64,000 nt of DNA from Aselliscus stoliczkanus (lineage: Eukaryota > Chordata > Mammalia > Chiroptera > Hipposideridae). The translations under genes were made by a program, and so were the position numbers. Position 1 is the stretch's first letter; the number at the start of each line of letters is the position of its first letter. Location: positions 100,583,501-100,647,500 of the forward strand of contig CM066729.1 of the NCBI GenBank assembly GCA_033961575.1, read 5' to 3'. A model generated the notes under the pieces. It saw only the letters and a program-made list of their open reading frames with translations, did no database searches and was not told the origin of the DNA. Below, in pieces: positions 47,331 to 59,220 of the stretch.

Positions 47331-49525
47331 GGTGGTGGTATCAATAAATGGTATCAACTCAAGAATATGCCTCTAGGTACTTTGGTTCCCCAAACTTTGT
47401 CTCAAGAAATTGAGGACACAGGACATATAAAGTAGCAAGCTCATGAATAAGGAAGTTTAGCAAGATAATTCTAATGAAATACAAGCTCCTCCACACAACT
47501 TTTCATGATGAAATTCGCAAAAAAAAAAAATGTATTTCAAAAGTCCACGTTTGAAATTATTTTCAAAATAGTTATTATGGATCTACACTCATCGACCCTT
47601 AGGAACTTAAAAATAACAGGATATTAATCTCACAGACAAAACAACTAGAAATATGCTAATTTTAATAGAAAATGAAAGGGCTGTAATTAACTTTCTATGA
47701 CCATTTCTGAGTTTGTGTACATTCACTCTGTGTATACTACTTTTAAGAGTGTATTCCTCAAGAGAAGTGACTTGACATCTCTGTATACATTTTTCAAGTA
47801 CTGGAGATGGGAGTGGGCAGAAGGCACTCCTCATATCTGAAAGCTTAATTTCAGAGCATTGGGAAAGCATTTAAGCATGTTTTTCCTGGAAGACTATATA
47901 TATATTCTCTGAAAACTATATATATATATAAAATATATGATACTGGTGAATATGCCATTCTATTCACTGCAATTCTTTCAGTAGTTTGCAGGCAGGAATA
48001 TTGCATTAAATTTTAAAAACACAACTTTAAAAAACTGGATACTCAATAAAGACAATGTCTTGTATATCAATTTTGGAAACTGTAACCATTGCTATAATAA
48101 ACTATTTGCTGTAATATGTTTCCCACATTATTTTCCATTATGGCAACTCTCACTTTAATCAATGCTTTCTTTAGAGAAAAGTTCTGGAAACACTTCAGGA
48201 AAAATAAAGGCTTCAAATAAGAGCTTGCCTTGTAACCTAGCTCCCGACATGCCCTTGGGCACTAGCTCTTCCTCTGGTTCAGCAATAAGAATTTGATTTT
48301 GAGGATATTGTTATGGTAACACCAATACATTAAGTCAGTTTGCCAATTTATCAATCCCAGTGGATCTCACTGAAGCATTTGGATTTTCTGGGCCACAATT
48401 TTCTGGGCCACAATATGGAGAGATAACTTTGGATTGTAAAGTTGGGTTGGATACATCTGTGTTGAGTGTCACCAATACGTGGAAATTACCCAGCATGTTG
48501 AGAATCATCTAGAGTCCTTTCCATGATTTCTCTACCTGGTCTACAGAACTGAATTCAGACAAAATATTTTATAAAAGATACAAGTATTTCAGACAAAATA
48601 TTCAGACAAAACATGTAAAATATTTTGTATTAATGAAACTAATACATTTCACTTCACTAAATCAGGATTAACTTACTATGAGGGCTGCCTTATTATTTTA
48701 ATTAAGTAATGTTTAAAAATTCAAGTGAGAATTATCAATCAGTTATTGAAAGGCATGACTTAAAACATATTCACATAAAGATTTAAAACTTAAAATTCCA
48801 TACCATGATGTTTGTTAACATCTTTAGTCAATTTAGTTTTAAATAGATTAAATTATTACACGATTGATACATGGATGTCAAATAAAGGGTATCTACTTTA
48901 TATTTAAAATGCTTGCAGTATATTTGGAGGAAATAGGCAAATGCTTGTTAAAGTATAAAAAGTTCTGAAAACCCATCTTACAAGTTATACTGTGTCTGTT
49001 AGCCCATTCAATCTACATCAATAAGAATACATACAAAAAGACAACATCAGTAAACCAGGATGCCAATCTGCCCTTACTACTGTAATACAAAGTTAGTTTC
49101 CAAAATAGAGAAGATGGTATGAGAAGTTAATGAACCCATTCAATCAGATGTTTAGTAAGCCCACAGCCAAATGTAACACATTACATTTTATTTTCTATTA
49201 CTCTAGTGTTTCTTACATTATAAAAAATAAATTGTTTTTATAGCATCATATAACGTTTCTCATGACTTCTATTTGTGTGAAATAATAGTTTAATTATAAA
49301 GAACTCTTTTCATGTAGAATGCATCCAAATGTTAAAACATACACCCAGGTCATTAAAAGTTATAAAACACTTTGGACTTTCTTTAAAAGTTATTTAAATT
49401 TAACTTTAGAAATAACTTGCACTAAATGGAGCTGTACTAATATAGTTTAATTTTACAATAGAAGTAAAATGTAACTAAAGAACCAAGTCAACAGTTTTAG
49501 TTTCAAGATATCTTATTTAAAATAA
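47331..49525. other. 2.2 kb, micro-duplications only
   Basis: No gene or named repeat. Visible structure: TA-rich runs at about 47897-47940, a perfect 16-bp tandem of 'attttctgggccacaa' at about 48384-48415, and imperfect 'cagacaaaatatt' copies at 48555-48627. Confidence 0.45.
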
Positions 49526-49590
49526 ATAGATAGATGATAGATTGATTGCTGATAGCTAGATAGATAGGTAGGTAGGTAGGTACGTGGGTG

Positions 49591-49634
<44 letters not shown>

Positions 49635-49635
49635 T
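49526..49635. repeat. (GATA)n/(GGTA)n tetranucleotide array
   Basis: Irregular GATA and GATT units, then four GGTA units, then about 12 GATA units. Confidence 0.95.
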
Positions 49636-50520
49636 CCAATGTAAAATATGAAACTGAATTTAAATGTTGGGTGAATTTAACTGTTTGTGTGTCAATATCC
49701 TGGTTGTGATATTTTACTATAATTTTTCAAAACATTATCATTGAGAGAAACTGATTTATAAAAAAGAGAAACTGGGTAAAAGGTACATGAAATTTCACTG
49801 TATTATTTTGTATAACTGCATATGAATCTATATCTTAAAATTAAAGAATAACTTTTTTTAAACTAGTTTCTTTCAAATAAAGATAACAAAAAGTTCTATT
49901 TCTTGAAGCAGAATCCAGACATTAACATATACAACACTTAAAGTATCCACAGTTAATTTAATATTAAATATGACAATTAGCTGCATTGAGGTGATGATTT
50001 TTTTGTCCACTTGTTCCCAAATATAGAATAAGGTTTATAAATACCACTTGCAGAGAGATAGCTCAGTTTATCATATCAAATTTGAAGGTATGAATGTAAG
50101 AATATGCAAGGGGAAATTTCAATTTGAAAACCACAAACAATAACAGTAAAATATCCTATAATAAGAAGTCTATATTGTGAAAGATTAAACAAGTTTCTGG
50201 TTTTTATACTTTATCCTATAACTCAGCAAGGATATTTGTCAATCTTTACATTATCATAGGGAAATTTTACTTTAATCAAAAAATTAGGAGATAACCTAAG
50301 TTTTGAAAGTATTAAACGCAAATGTGTATCATGATGGTCTAACTCAAAAATCTGCAAGAGAGAAATATGAAATAACTGGAATATGAAGTGCCATAACCGA
50401 ACATTATCATTCCGGAATAATCTACCATGTCTTCACTAGAGATTAAAACCTAGGCCTGCCTTTATTTTGCTTCACCTATTAAATTCATTATGAAACAAAA
50501 ATATCTTCATTAATATACGC
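49636..50520. other. No recognised feature
   Basis: AT-rich spacer between the GATA array and a Ves-like SINE. Confidence 0.45.
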
Positions 50521-50529
50521 ATGAGTCAG

Positions 50530-50699
50530 GGTGACTGGTTTGTTCAGTTGGTTGGAGTGTGTGCTGATGGCACCAGGGTTGCCGGATCGGTCCTTGGGTG
50601 GGCCACTGTGAGCAGTGCCCTCCTTGGGAGGTTCAACTATGCCATTGTGGGGTGGGGGCGATGTGTAGCCAATGACCATGGCTGTTCTGCAATATAATT

Positions 50700-50754
<55 letters not shown>
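50530..50754 (+). mobile_element. Ves-like tRNA SINE with long (TA)n tail
   Basis: Starts ggtgactggtttgttcagtt, with an A-box-like 'gttcagttggttgg', 'caccagggttgccggatcgg' (B-box region), 'gggccactgtgagcagtgcc', 'gtgtagccaatgaccatgg' and a tail of about 26 TA units (50704-50756). A 9-bp TSD 'atgagtcag' lies at 50521-50529 and 50755-50763. The 'gttgccgg.tcgg' box is typical of Ves-type bat SINEs. Confidence 0.8.
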
Positions 50755-50759
<5 letters not shown>

Positions 50760-51014
50760 TCAGTTCCAGCAAATGCATTTAGAAGGTGGCTGGAAAATCA
50801 ATGTTTCAATTTCAGAAACAAAGTTAGAACTTAAATTACTCTACTACCTCCTTCTTATTTAAATACAACTGTCAACTCCTCCTAGAAGCCTTCCTTTTGT
50901 TTCCTATCCCATTTCAAGGGTCAAGTCGATTTCTTCTTCTGTAATAGCACTTAGTAAATGAGATAGTTGTTCATAACATGTTTTCAAAATAGAGAACATT
51001 GTAAGATTAGAAAG

Positions 51015-51385
51015 TGCTTATAGACTGAATGTTTGTGTCATCCAAAATTGTTATGAAACCCTAATCCCCAAGATAATAGTACTCGAAGGTGGGACCATAG
51101 GGAAATGATTAGGTTTAGATCAGTTAATCCCATGGTGGGATGAGTGTCCTAATTTTTATAAGGGCACCGATTCTTTATAAGAAGAGGAAGAGACCAGAGC
51201 CTTTCTCTCTCAGTCATGTAAGGTGGCCATCCGCAAACCAGAAAGAAACCCCTCACCAGACACTGAATCTGCTGGCATCTTGATCTTGGACTTCCAAGCC
51301 TCCAGAACTGTGAGAAATAAACATTTGTTTTTAAGCTACCCAGTCTATGGCATTTTGTAATAGCAGCCCAGCCAAAACGAAGGCA
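51015..51385 (+). mobile_element. ERVL-MaLR solo LTR (MLT1/MST-like)
   Basis: 'tatagactgaatgtttgtgt', 'aatgattaggtttagatcag', 'ttataagaagaggaagagac', 'cttggacttccaagcctcca', 'gaactgtgagaaataaacat' (polyadenylation signal aataaa) and 'taagctacccagtctatggc'. Flanks gaaag (51010-51014) and gaaaa (51386-51390) fit a 5-bp target duplication. Confidence 0.9.
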
Positions 51386-51390
51386 GAAAA

Positions 51391-52539
51391 TGTGTGTGTA
51401 TGTGTGCACACTATTTGTTTCCCCATTTCACATAAAAACTAAATCATATTTCAGAATAGATATTCATTAGAGAAAGCTTTTTATGTAAACATTTTAAACA
51501 TTTTATTTTAATACTTTATCATTTCAATTTAAAACATTTCATTATAAAAATTTCTTTGTTGAAGAAAATATTTCTTCAAAACTCAACATTAAGCAGTAGT
51601 TTATCATTTAAATTTACAGCAATGTAGCCAATAGAAATACATAATTCATTTTACCATAATACTTCCCCCTTAAAAATTTGTCATGGTTTGTCACATTTGA
51701 AGCACAAGGCATCTAATGATATGGAAGAATAACAAAATACACACAGTTTAAGTGAATCGGGTCTTTTCTCAAATATATGTTCTTTATAAAGCCCGACCAA
51801 TTTTGCATGAATGTAATTGATGCATAAATTAAACAGGTTTTCTGTATTGTTAACTTGAAATAGTCTACAATACTGAAAAGTATAATCCATAGCTATTACA
51901 GGTAATTTATTTTAATGGTTTATTTGTAAGAAACACTGATCCATATACTTAAAGGATTTCTTGAGCACCTTTTTATAATATAGTCCAGTGTTTAAAAAAT
52001 ATGTGAAAATAGTCTCCAGAGAGTAGGATTTTATTCCTTGATTTGTTGAATTATTTCATCAGCTAAATTTATTGAGATGTGGAGGCAGTTTTATCTTTAA
52101 ACTGCAATTAGAATTTCTTATAATTGTGGTGATATGCGCATAGTTACATAGCAAAATAATTTATTATGAAAATTAAGAAAACAGACCTGAGGAAAATACA
52201 TTTTGGAGTTTGAAAGAATTTTAACTGTTACTTTTTCAAATTAGGCACTGAATAAATAAATGATATTTTTTCTTGTGTTTATCCAGTTACTCTTTTAAAT
52301 TATAAGAACAAATAGATAAAACAGAGTACAAGATTCATCTAGGGAGAAAAAAATATACTCATATAAATAAGAAAGAAAATAAGAAAACTCAACCCATGAT
52401 GTATGGTAAGCTAATTACAGGATATCAATTTATTACCCAGTTTGCACATTTAAAGTATGAGCAGGGTATAAGGAATAGTTCTTTTGCATGAATTGTTGAT
52501 TTTGTTCTTCTATCTCCACTGTTTAATGAAAATTGTAAG
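51391..52539. other. No recognised feature
   Basis: 1.1 kb of AT-rich sequence between two LTRs. No coding or RNA signal. Confidence 0.45.
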
Positions 52540-53163
52540 TGTTGCATCCAGCATGAGAGAGCAGTGGGAGTAGAGAAGGGATGGTGAAAGGTTAAGAAAG
52601 AGAGAGACACAAATAAGAGAAAAATGCACTTGGGGCCAGAGGACTTCAGCTTCATGGACTGAGCCCCCCCCCCCCCCCAAATCTGGCCTGACTGCTTCTT
52701 TTATTGTCTTACAAATAAGAAAAGATCAATGTAACTTCCACAGTCTGTGAATCTCACACCCAAGAATTTAGCTCAGGGCCTAATCTCCCATGCCTGCAAG
52801 CTGCCATTACCTAAGGTATTGTCATGCACCTCTTAAAAGACAGAAACTTCTTCTGCCGAGGCTTACTGATAAGAATACACGGAGGACAGATATTATCACA
52901 TCAATAGGTCATTTCACACGCAGGCTGCCAGAACCTGAAGCAAGGGGTTTACTTTTTCCTCTACTCCAGTGATTCCTACCAAGGCTCGCATGTGACTGTG
53001 CCTGGCTTAGGTTGTTCCTCCCTTGAGGAATCTTATCCGCCATTGACTACCCAGCCATCCTTTGGGGCCAAGTAGGGCTACATAGAGCAGGCATAATATT
53101 GAAGTAATGATCTGTCTTTATGGAAAAGTGCATGAGGGCAGACAGGCAGGCAGTGTGACGACA
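52540..53163 (-). mobile_element. Endogenous retroviral LTR, copy 2 (bat-type, unnamed)
   Basis: About 624 bp, collinear with 8556-9184: 'gcatccagcatga.agagca', 'gatggtgaaaggttaagaaa', 'taggttgttcctccctt.ag', 'gaatcttatc' and 'cattgacta'. Polyadenylation signal on the minus strand at about 52699-52705. It carries a 15-C run at about 52664-52678 that copy 1 lacks. There is no adjoining retroviral coding region. It is not a 5'/3' pair with copy 1, which lies 44 kb away. Confidence 0.75.
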
Positions 53164-54525
53164 ATAAGAATGCTAGGAATTTCAAAAAAAATAAAAACAA
53201 ACATAGCTGCGTTCATTAGAGAAGGCTTCTTTGTGAATTCCCTTTCACCTATTGAAGTTTGCTGGAAAGATTCAGTGGGAGGAAGAAATTATGAAAGTAA
53301 AGCAGATATGAAAACAACTTGAGCTACTGGACATCCATGGAGAAGAGGGTCAGAGTGCAGACACAGCCTTTGCAAGGCCTGGTGGAGAAACAGACAGTGC
53401 AATACTGCAGTGACAGCAAGAGCCAGTCAGTGAGTATTCACATATTTAGGGCCTTTACTGTCCTTCACACCTACAAAATGACAAACATCAGGTACCAGTC
53501 ACTATCAGAAAACTCTTCTGTGCCCACTTAATGAGTGATATGTTATGCATGGGTAGTATTACAGAGCTAAGAGAAAGAGGCACACCTTTTTTTTTTTTTT
53601 AAATCAGTTTTCAATAGATTGAGGTAGGAAGCAAAAATACAGAATATTGCCAGTTGTCCTGGTTTCCAGAGATGGACTATATGCTGCCAGAAGTAAAATG
53701 TTTGCACCATGCCAGCCAGTGAGCAGTGAGAAACACAGATCTCCCTTGACTGATGAAGAAATGACAGGGATTAGTGGACACTGGGCAGTAACTTCTATGA
53801 ATTACATTCAGAAAAAAATATGTAAAAAGAATAACCTAGGACTAGATGCTTAAATATTTAAAGTCAAAATAATTTCTTCTTTTTCTTTGCTTTTGGAGTA
53901 TTGGATACATACACAAATAATAAATATATAAGATTAAAATGAAGAAAAGTTCCCATATAAACACCATCGCTCATAATAAGAAATTGCCAGAACCCATGAA
54001 GCTCCCTGCAGGTGGGACAGCCATGCTCATATCATCCTCCCCCATAAAGGCTACCATTATCTGGCATCTTGTGTTTTATATTCCTTTCTTATTATTAATA
54101 ATTTACAATAACATCTATCCCTAATCAATAAATTATTTAGTTTTATATGTTTCTGAACTTTATTCAAATGGACTCAAGAAGTACTTATCTTTCTGTGACA
54201 TGATATTTTCATTCAACATTATGTTTCTCAGCTTTACCCTGCTGACATTTGTAGTGCTGTTCAGTCATTTATACTGCTGAGTACTATTCCGGTTTGTAAC
54301 AGCAGGTCCTTGAATAATGTTTTGTTCAATGTCATTTCATTATAATGTTGATGTGATGCTATAGAAACTTAACTCTTGTTTATATCAATTAGTTTATGGT
54401 AAAATTGGTTTCATTATATATCACTTTGTTTAAAGTTGCAGGATTGATTGATGTCATTAAGTGAGTACTACTCTATATGGATTTGTTTAATTATTCTTGT
54501 ATCAGTATGCAGTGTTCTGTAACTG
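53164..54525. other. No recognised feature
   Basis: Less AT-rich at 53300-53540 and 53640-53800, where short open frames show no family motif. T-run at 53587-53601. Confidence 0.35.
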
Positions 54526-54527
54526 TA

Positions 54528-55065
54528 CAAGTTTGGACAATTAAGTTTGTGAACTCATCCTAAAAAAAGTTCTACATACCTCATTGCTGAATATCATTAC
54601 ACTCACCTTTGAAGTACTCCCCTTGAGAAGCTATGCACTATTACCATTACCTAGTCCAACCTTCAAAGTAATTTTGGAACTCTTTTTATGGGATGGCCAG
54701 CAGAGCTGTCATCGTATTTCCCTTGATGTCCTGGATGTCATAAAAATGTCTTCCTTTCAATATTCTCTTTATTTTCAGATAAAGAAAGAAGTCATTGGGG
54801 ACCAGATCAGGTGAGTAGAGAGAGTGTTTCAATGGTTACAGATAGTGCCGTGTGAGCTGATGCATTGTCATGATGCAAGAGCCATGAATTGGTGAAAAGT
54901 TCAGTCGTCTAACTTTTTCATGCAACCTTTTCAGCACTTCCAAATAGTAAACTTGGTTAACTGTTTGTCCAGTTGGTACAAATCTATAATGAATAATCCC
55001 TCTGATATCAAAAAAGATTAGCAACAACGTTACAACCAGTTCACAAATGTAATTGTCCAACCTCG
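54528..55065 (-). mobile_element. Non-autonomous mariner, copy B (complete, 538 bp)
   Basis: Bounded by TA dinucleotides (54526-54527, 55066-55067) and by terminal inverted repeats. The + strand left end is caagtttggacaattaagtt and the reverse of the right end is cgaggttggacaattacatt, about 26 of 30 alike. Between them is only the catalytic half of a transposase on the minus strand. The N-terminal DNA-binding half is replaced by a direct join to the inverted repeat. A further internal gap lies at about 54836-54841. Confidence 0.92.
54836..55060 (-). pseudogene. Mariner transposase catalytic fragment
   Basis: The minus-strand frame contains 'FFDIRGIIHYRFVPTGQTVN', with the first catalytic aspartate, and 'YYLEVLKRLHEKVRR', then a frame break before the HDN region. 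Typical of a mariner transposase centre. The protein is truncated at both ends and frameshifted. Confidence 0.85.
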
Positions 55066-55067
55066 TA

Positions 55068-55689
55068 GATATATCTGCTACAAGCACTCTTGTATGTGTA
55101 ACCGGATGTGCATAGTACAGCTTTCTCACTCCCTGCCTAGGAATGAAGTTGTTGGATTACAGGGTGTGAATATCCTCAAATTTATATTTCCAAATTGTTT
55201 TCCCAACTTTTTTTTCCCAACTGTTGTGACAATTGAAAATCTCACCAGCAGAGTTTGTGCTGCAGTTTTCTCATGTTCAAACTGTTGCTCACATGATCAG
55301 AATTATGTGTTAATTCCTTATCATTTCCTATAGGAAGTGAAACTATTTGCAGTTTACATACAGACTCACATATTTGGTTTATTATTCGTTGCCGATTCTG
55401 CAACACAAACTTAAGTGCCAATCATAAATCGTGCCTTCCTGTCACTACATGAAAGATTCACATTTTCAAGTCTCATAACTGCAAGTGTAATTTTGATTTC
55501 ATTTAACTAAAATTCTATGTTTACCCTCAGGATTGCCTTAGAACTAGCAGGAGATACAACTTTACAAAATCCCACTATGCATACTGGTTAAGTGATCTGA
55601 ATACAACCATTTTTTATATCAAAAACTTGCTGGGAATACAAGTTCTCGTTTACTTGTAAATGCACAAGTGTGTTCATTTATATAATACA
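55068..55689. other. No recognised feature
   Basis: AT-rich spacer. 55190-55280 is T-rich with a 'cccaacttttttttcccaac' micro-duplication. Confidence 0.4.
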
Positions 55690-55800
55690 ATGCATTTCAT
55701 AAAATGTTTTATGAAAATTAAATGAGGTAATAGATGAAAAACACCTAATAAAATATTCATCATACAGTAGACATTCAATAAACTTTAGCTATTGTTATTC
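55690..55800 (+). mobile_element. MIR SINE, 3' end
   Basis: 'gaaaattaaatgaggtaata', 'acagtagacattcaataaac' and 'tttagctattgttatt' match the MIR 3' terminus. Confidence 0.65.
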
Positions 55801-57301
55801 AACAGCATTCACTCATACATCACTAATGTTTTAGGAACACTTCAATAAATAATTGGCAGTAATTTTCCAGTCAAGATGGCAGAACAGGTAAATGCTGTGC
55901 TTGCCTATTCTCACAGCCACATCACAACTACAACTAAACTATGAAACAACCATCGTTGCAAATTGCCTAAAGTTAAGCTGAACAGAAGTCCTACAACTAA
56001 GGACATACAGAAGAAGCCACATAAAGACAGGTAAGAAGAGTGGAGCTGCAAAGTGGCCACATGGAATGAGCCACATGTGACTATTAAGAATCGGGAGATA
56101 CCTTGACTGCAGTGGTCCTCCCTGGAGGAGTGAGGGGTTACAGCCCCACACCAGACTCCCCAGTCCCGGTTTCCAGTATCTCCAGTGTTAGGAAGAGAAA
56201 TTCCTACAGCTTCTGGCTGTGAAAACCAGTGGAGATTGTGGCTGGGTGAGATAGAGGGTGGTTACAGTTTCAGGTATTCCTCTTAAAGGGTCACACATGG
56301 ACTTATTGGCTCACAAACTTGCTGATGGGCTCACTCACTCTGAGCTCCAACACTGGGGCAGCAATTCAAAAGGTGCCAGGGACATATGGAACTGAATTGT
56401 CTGGCTTCAGAATGAGGACTGGAGGGACAACATTCCCTCAGAAAGAAGTGCTGGCAGAAATCATTGTTCCTTTGTTGAGCCCTCCATCCCAGCTTGAAGA
56501 CTTAGGGAAGCATTGTATCTGAGTTGCCATCAAACTAGCTGACACCCTGCTGAATCCACGAGACCATGCTCCACCCTAATTGCAGACCCACCCAAGCTAT
56601 TTCCAGTGGCTTTTCTACAAAATTGGCTTGTCTTGGCTCATGGACTTTCCAAAAATATCTCAAAGGTTCACAAACCCCAAACAAGGAGCAACTGGCCATG
56701 GCAGCCCCCATATCACTTGTTGAGCAGCCCCAAGCCTGGCATTGGTGGCAGCTTGCCTGGGTTATGGCTTGACCTCTCCCAGGCACCTAGAGGCCAGCAA
56801 GGGTGGCAACCATCTGCAGATTGTTTGTGGCTCATTCCAGGTGGCCCTGCATAGGACACAGGCTGCTGCTAAATTTGACCTGCAGCAAGACGTCTACCAG
56901 GAGGTCCCTGGGTTGGCAGGTATGGTAGTGCTTGAAGCCCCAGAACCACACAGCTGCCTCTGTGTAAGACACACCCAAAGAGAAGACTGGAAAGGCTTTA
57001 TTTCTATTGTCAGTCCCTGCACCATAGCTCCTGAACTGAAGTCACAGCAAGTCTTCACAACCAATTAGCCTGAAAGTCAGTCCCTCCCACTGACATGCAA
57101 ACATCAACCAAGTCTCAACCACAACATGAGGGCACCCATCACCCACACATGAGACACACATGGAGTGCCTGGTTCAGGAGACCAGGGACACAGTGCCACT
57201 GAGTCCCATAAGAATCCTACTAACTAAGGCCACTCTACTAAGAATGGGAGACACAGGAACCCTATCTGATACATAGAAATGAACACAGGCAAGCAGCCAA
57301 A

Positions 57302-57514
57302 ATGGGGAGTCAAACTAACATATCCCAAATAAAAGAACAGAAGAAAACTCTAGAAAAAGAACTAAACAAAACAGAGACAAGCAATCTACCAGATGCCGAG
57401 TTCAGAACTCTGGTTATAAGGATGTTCAATGATCTCAGTGATAACTTCAACAAAGATATAGGTAACATAAGAATGGAAAAAGAAAACAAAAAAGCACCAG
57501 TCAGAAATGAATAA
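57302..57514 (+). pseudogene. L1 ORF1 N-terminal fragment
   Basis: Starts MGSQTNISQIKEQKK and runs through 'NKTETSNLPDAEFRTLVIRM', the N-terminal and early coiled-coil part of L1 ORF1 (the RNA-binding chaperone of L1 particles). It frameshifts near 'ENKKAPVRNE'. About 20 bp later ORF1 is interrupted by the mariner at 57538. Confidence 0.85.
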
Positions 57515-57590
57515 TACTATCACTGAAATAAAGAATAGGTGGTATTCAAGAAATACAATGAACATTTAAATTTAAAAAAATTACAGTAGA

Positions 57591-57690
57591 GGGCCGGCCA
57601 AGTGACGTGGTGGTTAAGTGCTGGCTTGGGAAGTCAGCGGCCCCGGTTCAGGTCCCACATATGAGGGCCAGTGACACTGCCCTCAAAGAA
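57591..57690 (+). mobile_element. Short tRNA-derived SINE inside the mariner arm
   Basis: Starts gggccggccaagtgacgtgg, with B box 'ggttcaggtcc' and 'cacatatgagggccagtgac', and ends with a short A tail. A perfect 17-bp TSD 'aaaaaaattacagtaga' lies at 57574-57590 and 57691-57707. It is younger than the mariner. Confidence 0.94.
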
Positions 57691-58194
57691 AAAAAAATTA
57701 CAGTAGATGACACATTGCCACTAATCCCCCTCAAAATACTCCCCCTCACTTTGAACACACTTATCTGAAGCAGTTCTGGAAATCCTTTCAAGAGTGTCTT
57801 TAGTTGTGCTGTCATGGCTGCCTGGATGTCCTGAATCGATTAAAACATTTACCTTTCATGGTCATTTTTACTTCGGGGAAGAGCCAGAAGTCTCACGGTG
57901 CCTTATCCAGTGAATAAGGTGGATGAGGACACACCGTAATATTTTTATTTGACAGAAATTGCAGCACCAGCAGCAATGTGTGAAAATCAGCCTTTCCGTG
58001 TGATCACAAATACAGTGAATGCTGCTGCTGAGTGACATCTAATGGAAAGGCAGGGATTTCAATAAGGGAAGCGGCACGTCGAACCTTAGTAACAGTGTGT
58101 GACAAGTTTCAACTTGTTTGGTGCAGTCAGTGGAGTGTGAGCTACGGTTGAAAGGTGTGTTTTGAAGTGTGCTTCAAAATCATCCTCCATCGTG

Positions 58195-58420
58195 ACAATG
58201 CTCTGTATCACACATTGCTCCTAGTATACAGCAATTTCTGTCAAATAAAAACATTACAGTGTGTTCTCATCCACCTTATTCACCAGATCTGGCACTGTGT
58301 GACTTCCAGCTTTTCCCCCAAATCAAAATGATTCAGGACATCAAGGCAGCCATGACAGTGCAAATAATGACCCTCACAAAGGATGAGTTCCAGAACTGCT
58401 TTAAAATGTGGCAAGAATGA
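58195..58420 (+). pseudogene. Mariner transposase C-terminal remnant (right arm)
   Basis: Frames carry HRDNALYHT (the HDN motif) and HPPYSPDLALCDF (third catalytic aspartate), with frame breaks between. The mirrored copy in the left arm (minus strand, about 57850-57930) reads HPPYSLDKAP before a stop. Nothing functional remains. Confidence 0.8.
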
Positions 58421-58539
58421 TGGATTATGTGTGTTCAAGGAGTAGGGGAGCATGTTGTGGGGGATTAATGGTAATGTGGCCTTTACTGTGACTTTTTTTT
58501 TATTTAAACATTTACTATATTGTTCAATCACACCTCGTA

Positions 58540-59190
58540 TATTAGAGGGAATCAACAGTAGATTAAATGAAGCAGAGGATCAAATCAGCAATATGGAAGA
58601 TAAAGTAGCAGAAAACACCCAATCAGAAGAGCAAGAAGAAAAAAATAATCCAAAAAAATAAGGATCATTTAAGGGGCCTCTGGAACAACATCAAGCATAA
58701 CAATATTTGCAGCAGAATAGTACCAGAAGGAGAAGAGGGAAAACAAGATATTGAAAACCTATTTGAAGAAATAATGATGGAAAAAGCTTATCTAACCTGG
58801 CAAAGGAAATAGACATAGAAGTCTAGGAAGTGCAGAGTCCCAAACAAGATGAACCCAAAGATGCCCACACCAAGGCACATCATAATTAAAGTGCCAAAGG
58901 TTAAAGAATCTTAAAAGCAGCAAGAGAAAAGTAGCTAGTTTAATTACAAGGGAGCTCCCATAAGACTGTCAGCTGATTTCTCAACAGAAACATTACAAGC
59001 CAGAGGGACAGGCACAAAATACTCAAAGTGATAAAAAGCAAGACCTAGAACCAAAATTACTTTACCCAGTAAAGCTATCATTTAGAATTGATGGACACAT
59101 AGAGAACTTCTCAGACAAGAAAGCGCTAAGAGAGTTCATCACCACCAAACCAGTATTACAAAAAATGTTAAAGGGCCTTCTTTATGAAGA
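58540..59190 (+). pseudogene. L1 ORF1 remainder after the mariner
   Basis: Resumes ORF1: ISNMEDKVAENTQSEEQ (coiled coil), then in broken frames the RNA-recognition and C-terminal parts ('gcatcataattaaagtgcca', 'gcagcaagagaaaag', 'gctgatttctcaacagaaac', 'gtattacaaaaaatgttaaa'). Several stops and indels are present. Confidence 0.8.
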
Positions 59191-59220
59191 AAGAAAAAAA
59201 TAAAAAATATGAATAATGAA

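Larger units (their letters stand above)
57538..58537. mobile_element. Fold-back mariner in L1 ORF1, with SINE inside
   Basis: 1000 bp (883 without the SINE and its duplicated target), flanked by TA (57536-57537, 58538-58539). Both ends are the 3' end of a mariner facing outward. The left arm (57538 to about 57973) and right arm (about 58195-58537) are inverted repeats of about 300 bp at roughly 80% identity. The right arm is missing about 26 bp present in the left. The centre holds another mariner piece ('agcggcacgtcgaacctta'). Removing it restores collinear ORF1 ('aaagaata|tattagaggg'). Confidence 0.88.

Noticed and set aside
49526..49635. Regular short repeats that might suggest a CRISPR-like array
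   Set aside because: A plain GATA/GGTA tetranucleotide array without spacers, in a mammalian genome.
55876..57300. Several overlapping 67-108-residue open frames upstream of L1 ORF1
   Set aside because: They fall in the GC-richer L1 5' UTR, in different frames and on both strands. No known L1 protein is encoded there.
58280..58555. 91-residue minus-strand open frame
   Set aside because: Antisense to the transposase remnant in the fold-back mariner right arm. A shadow frame.
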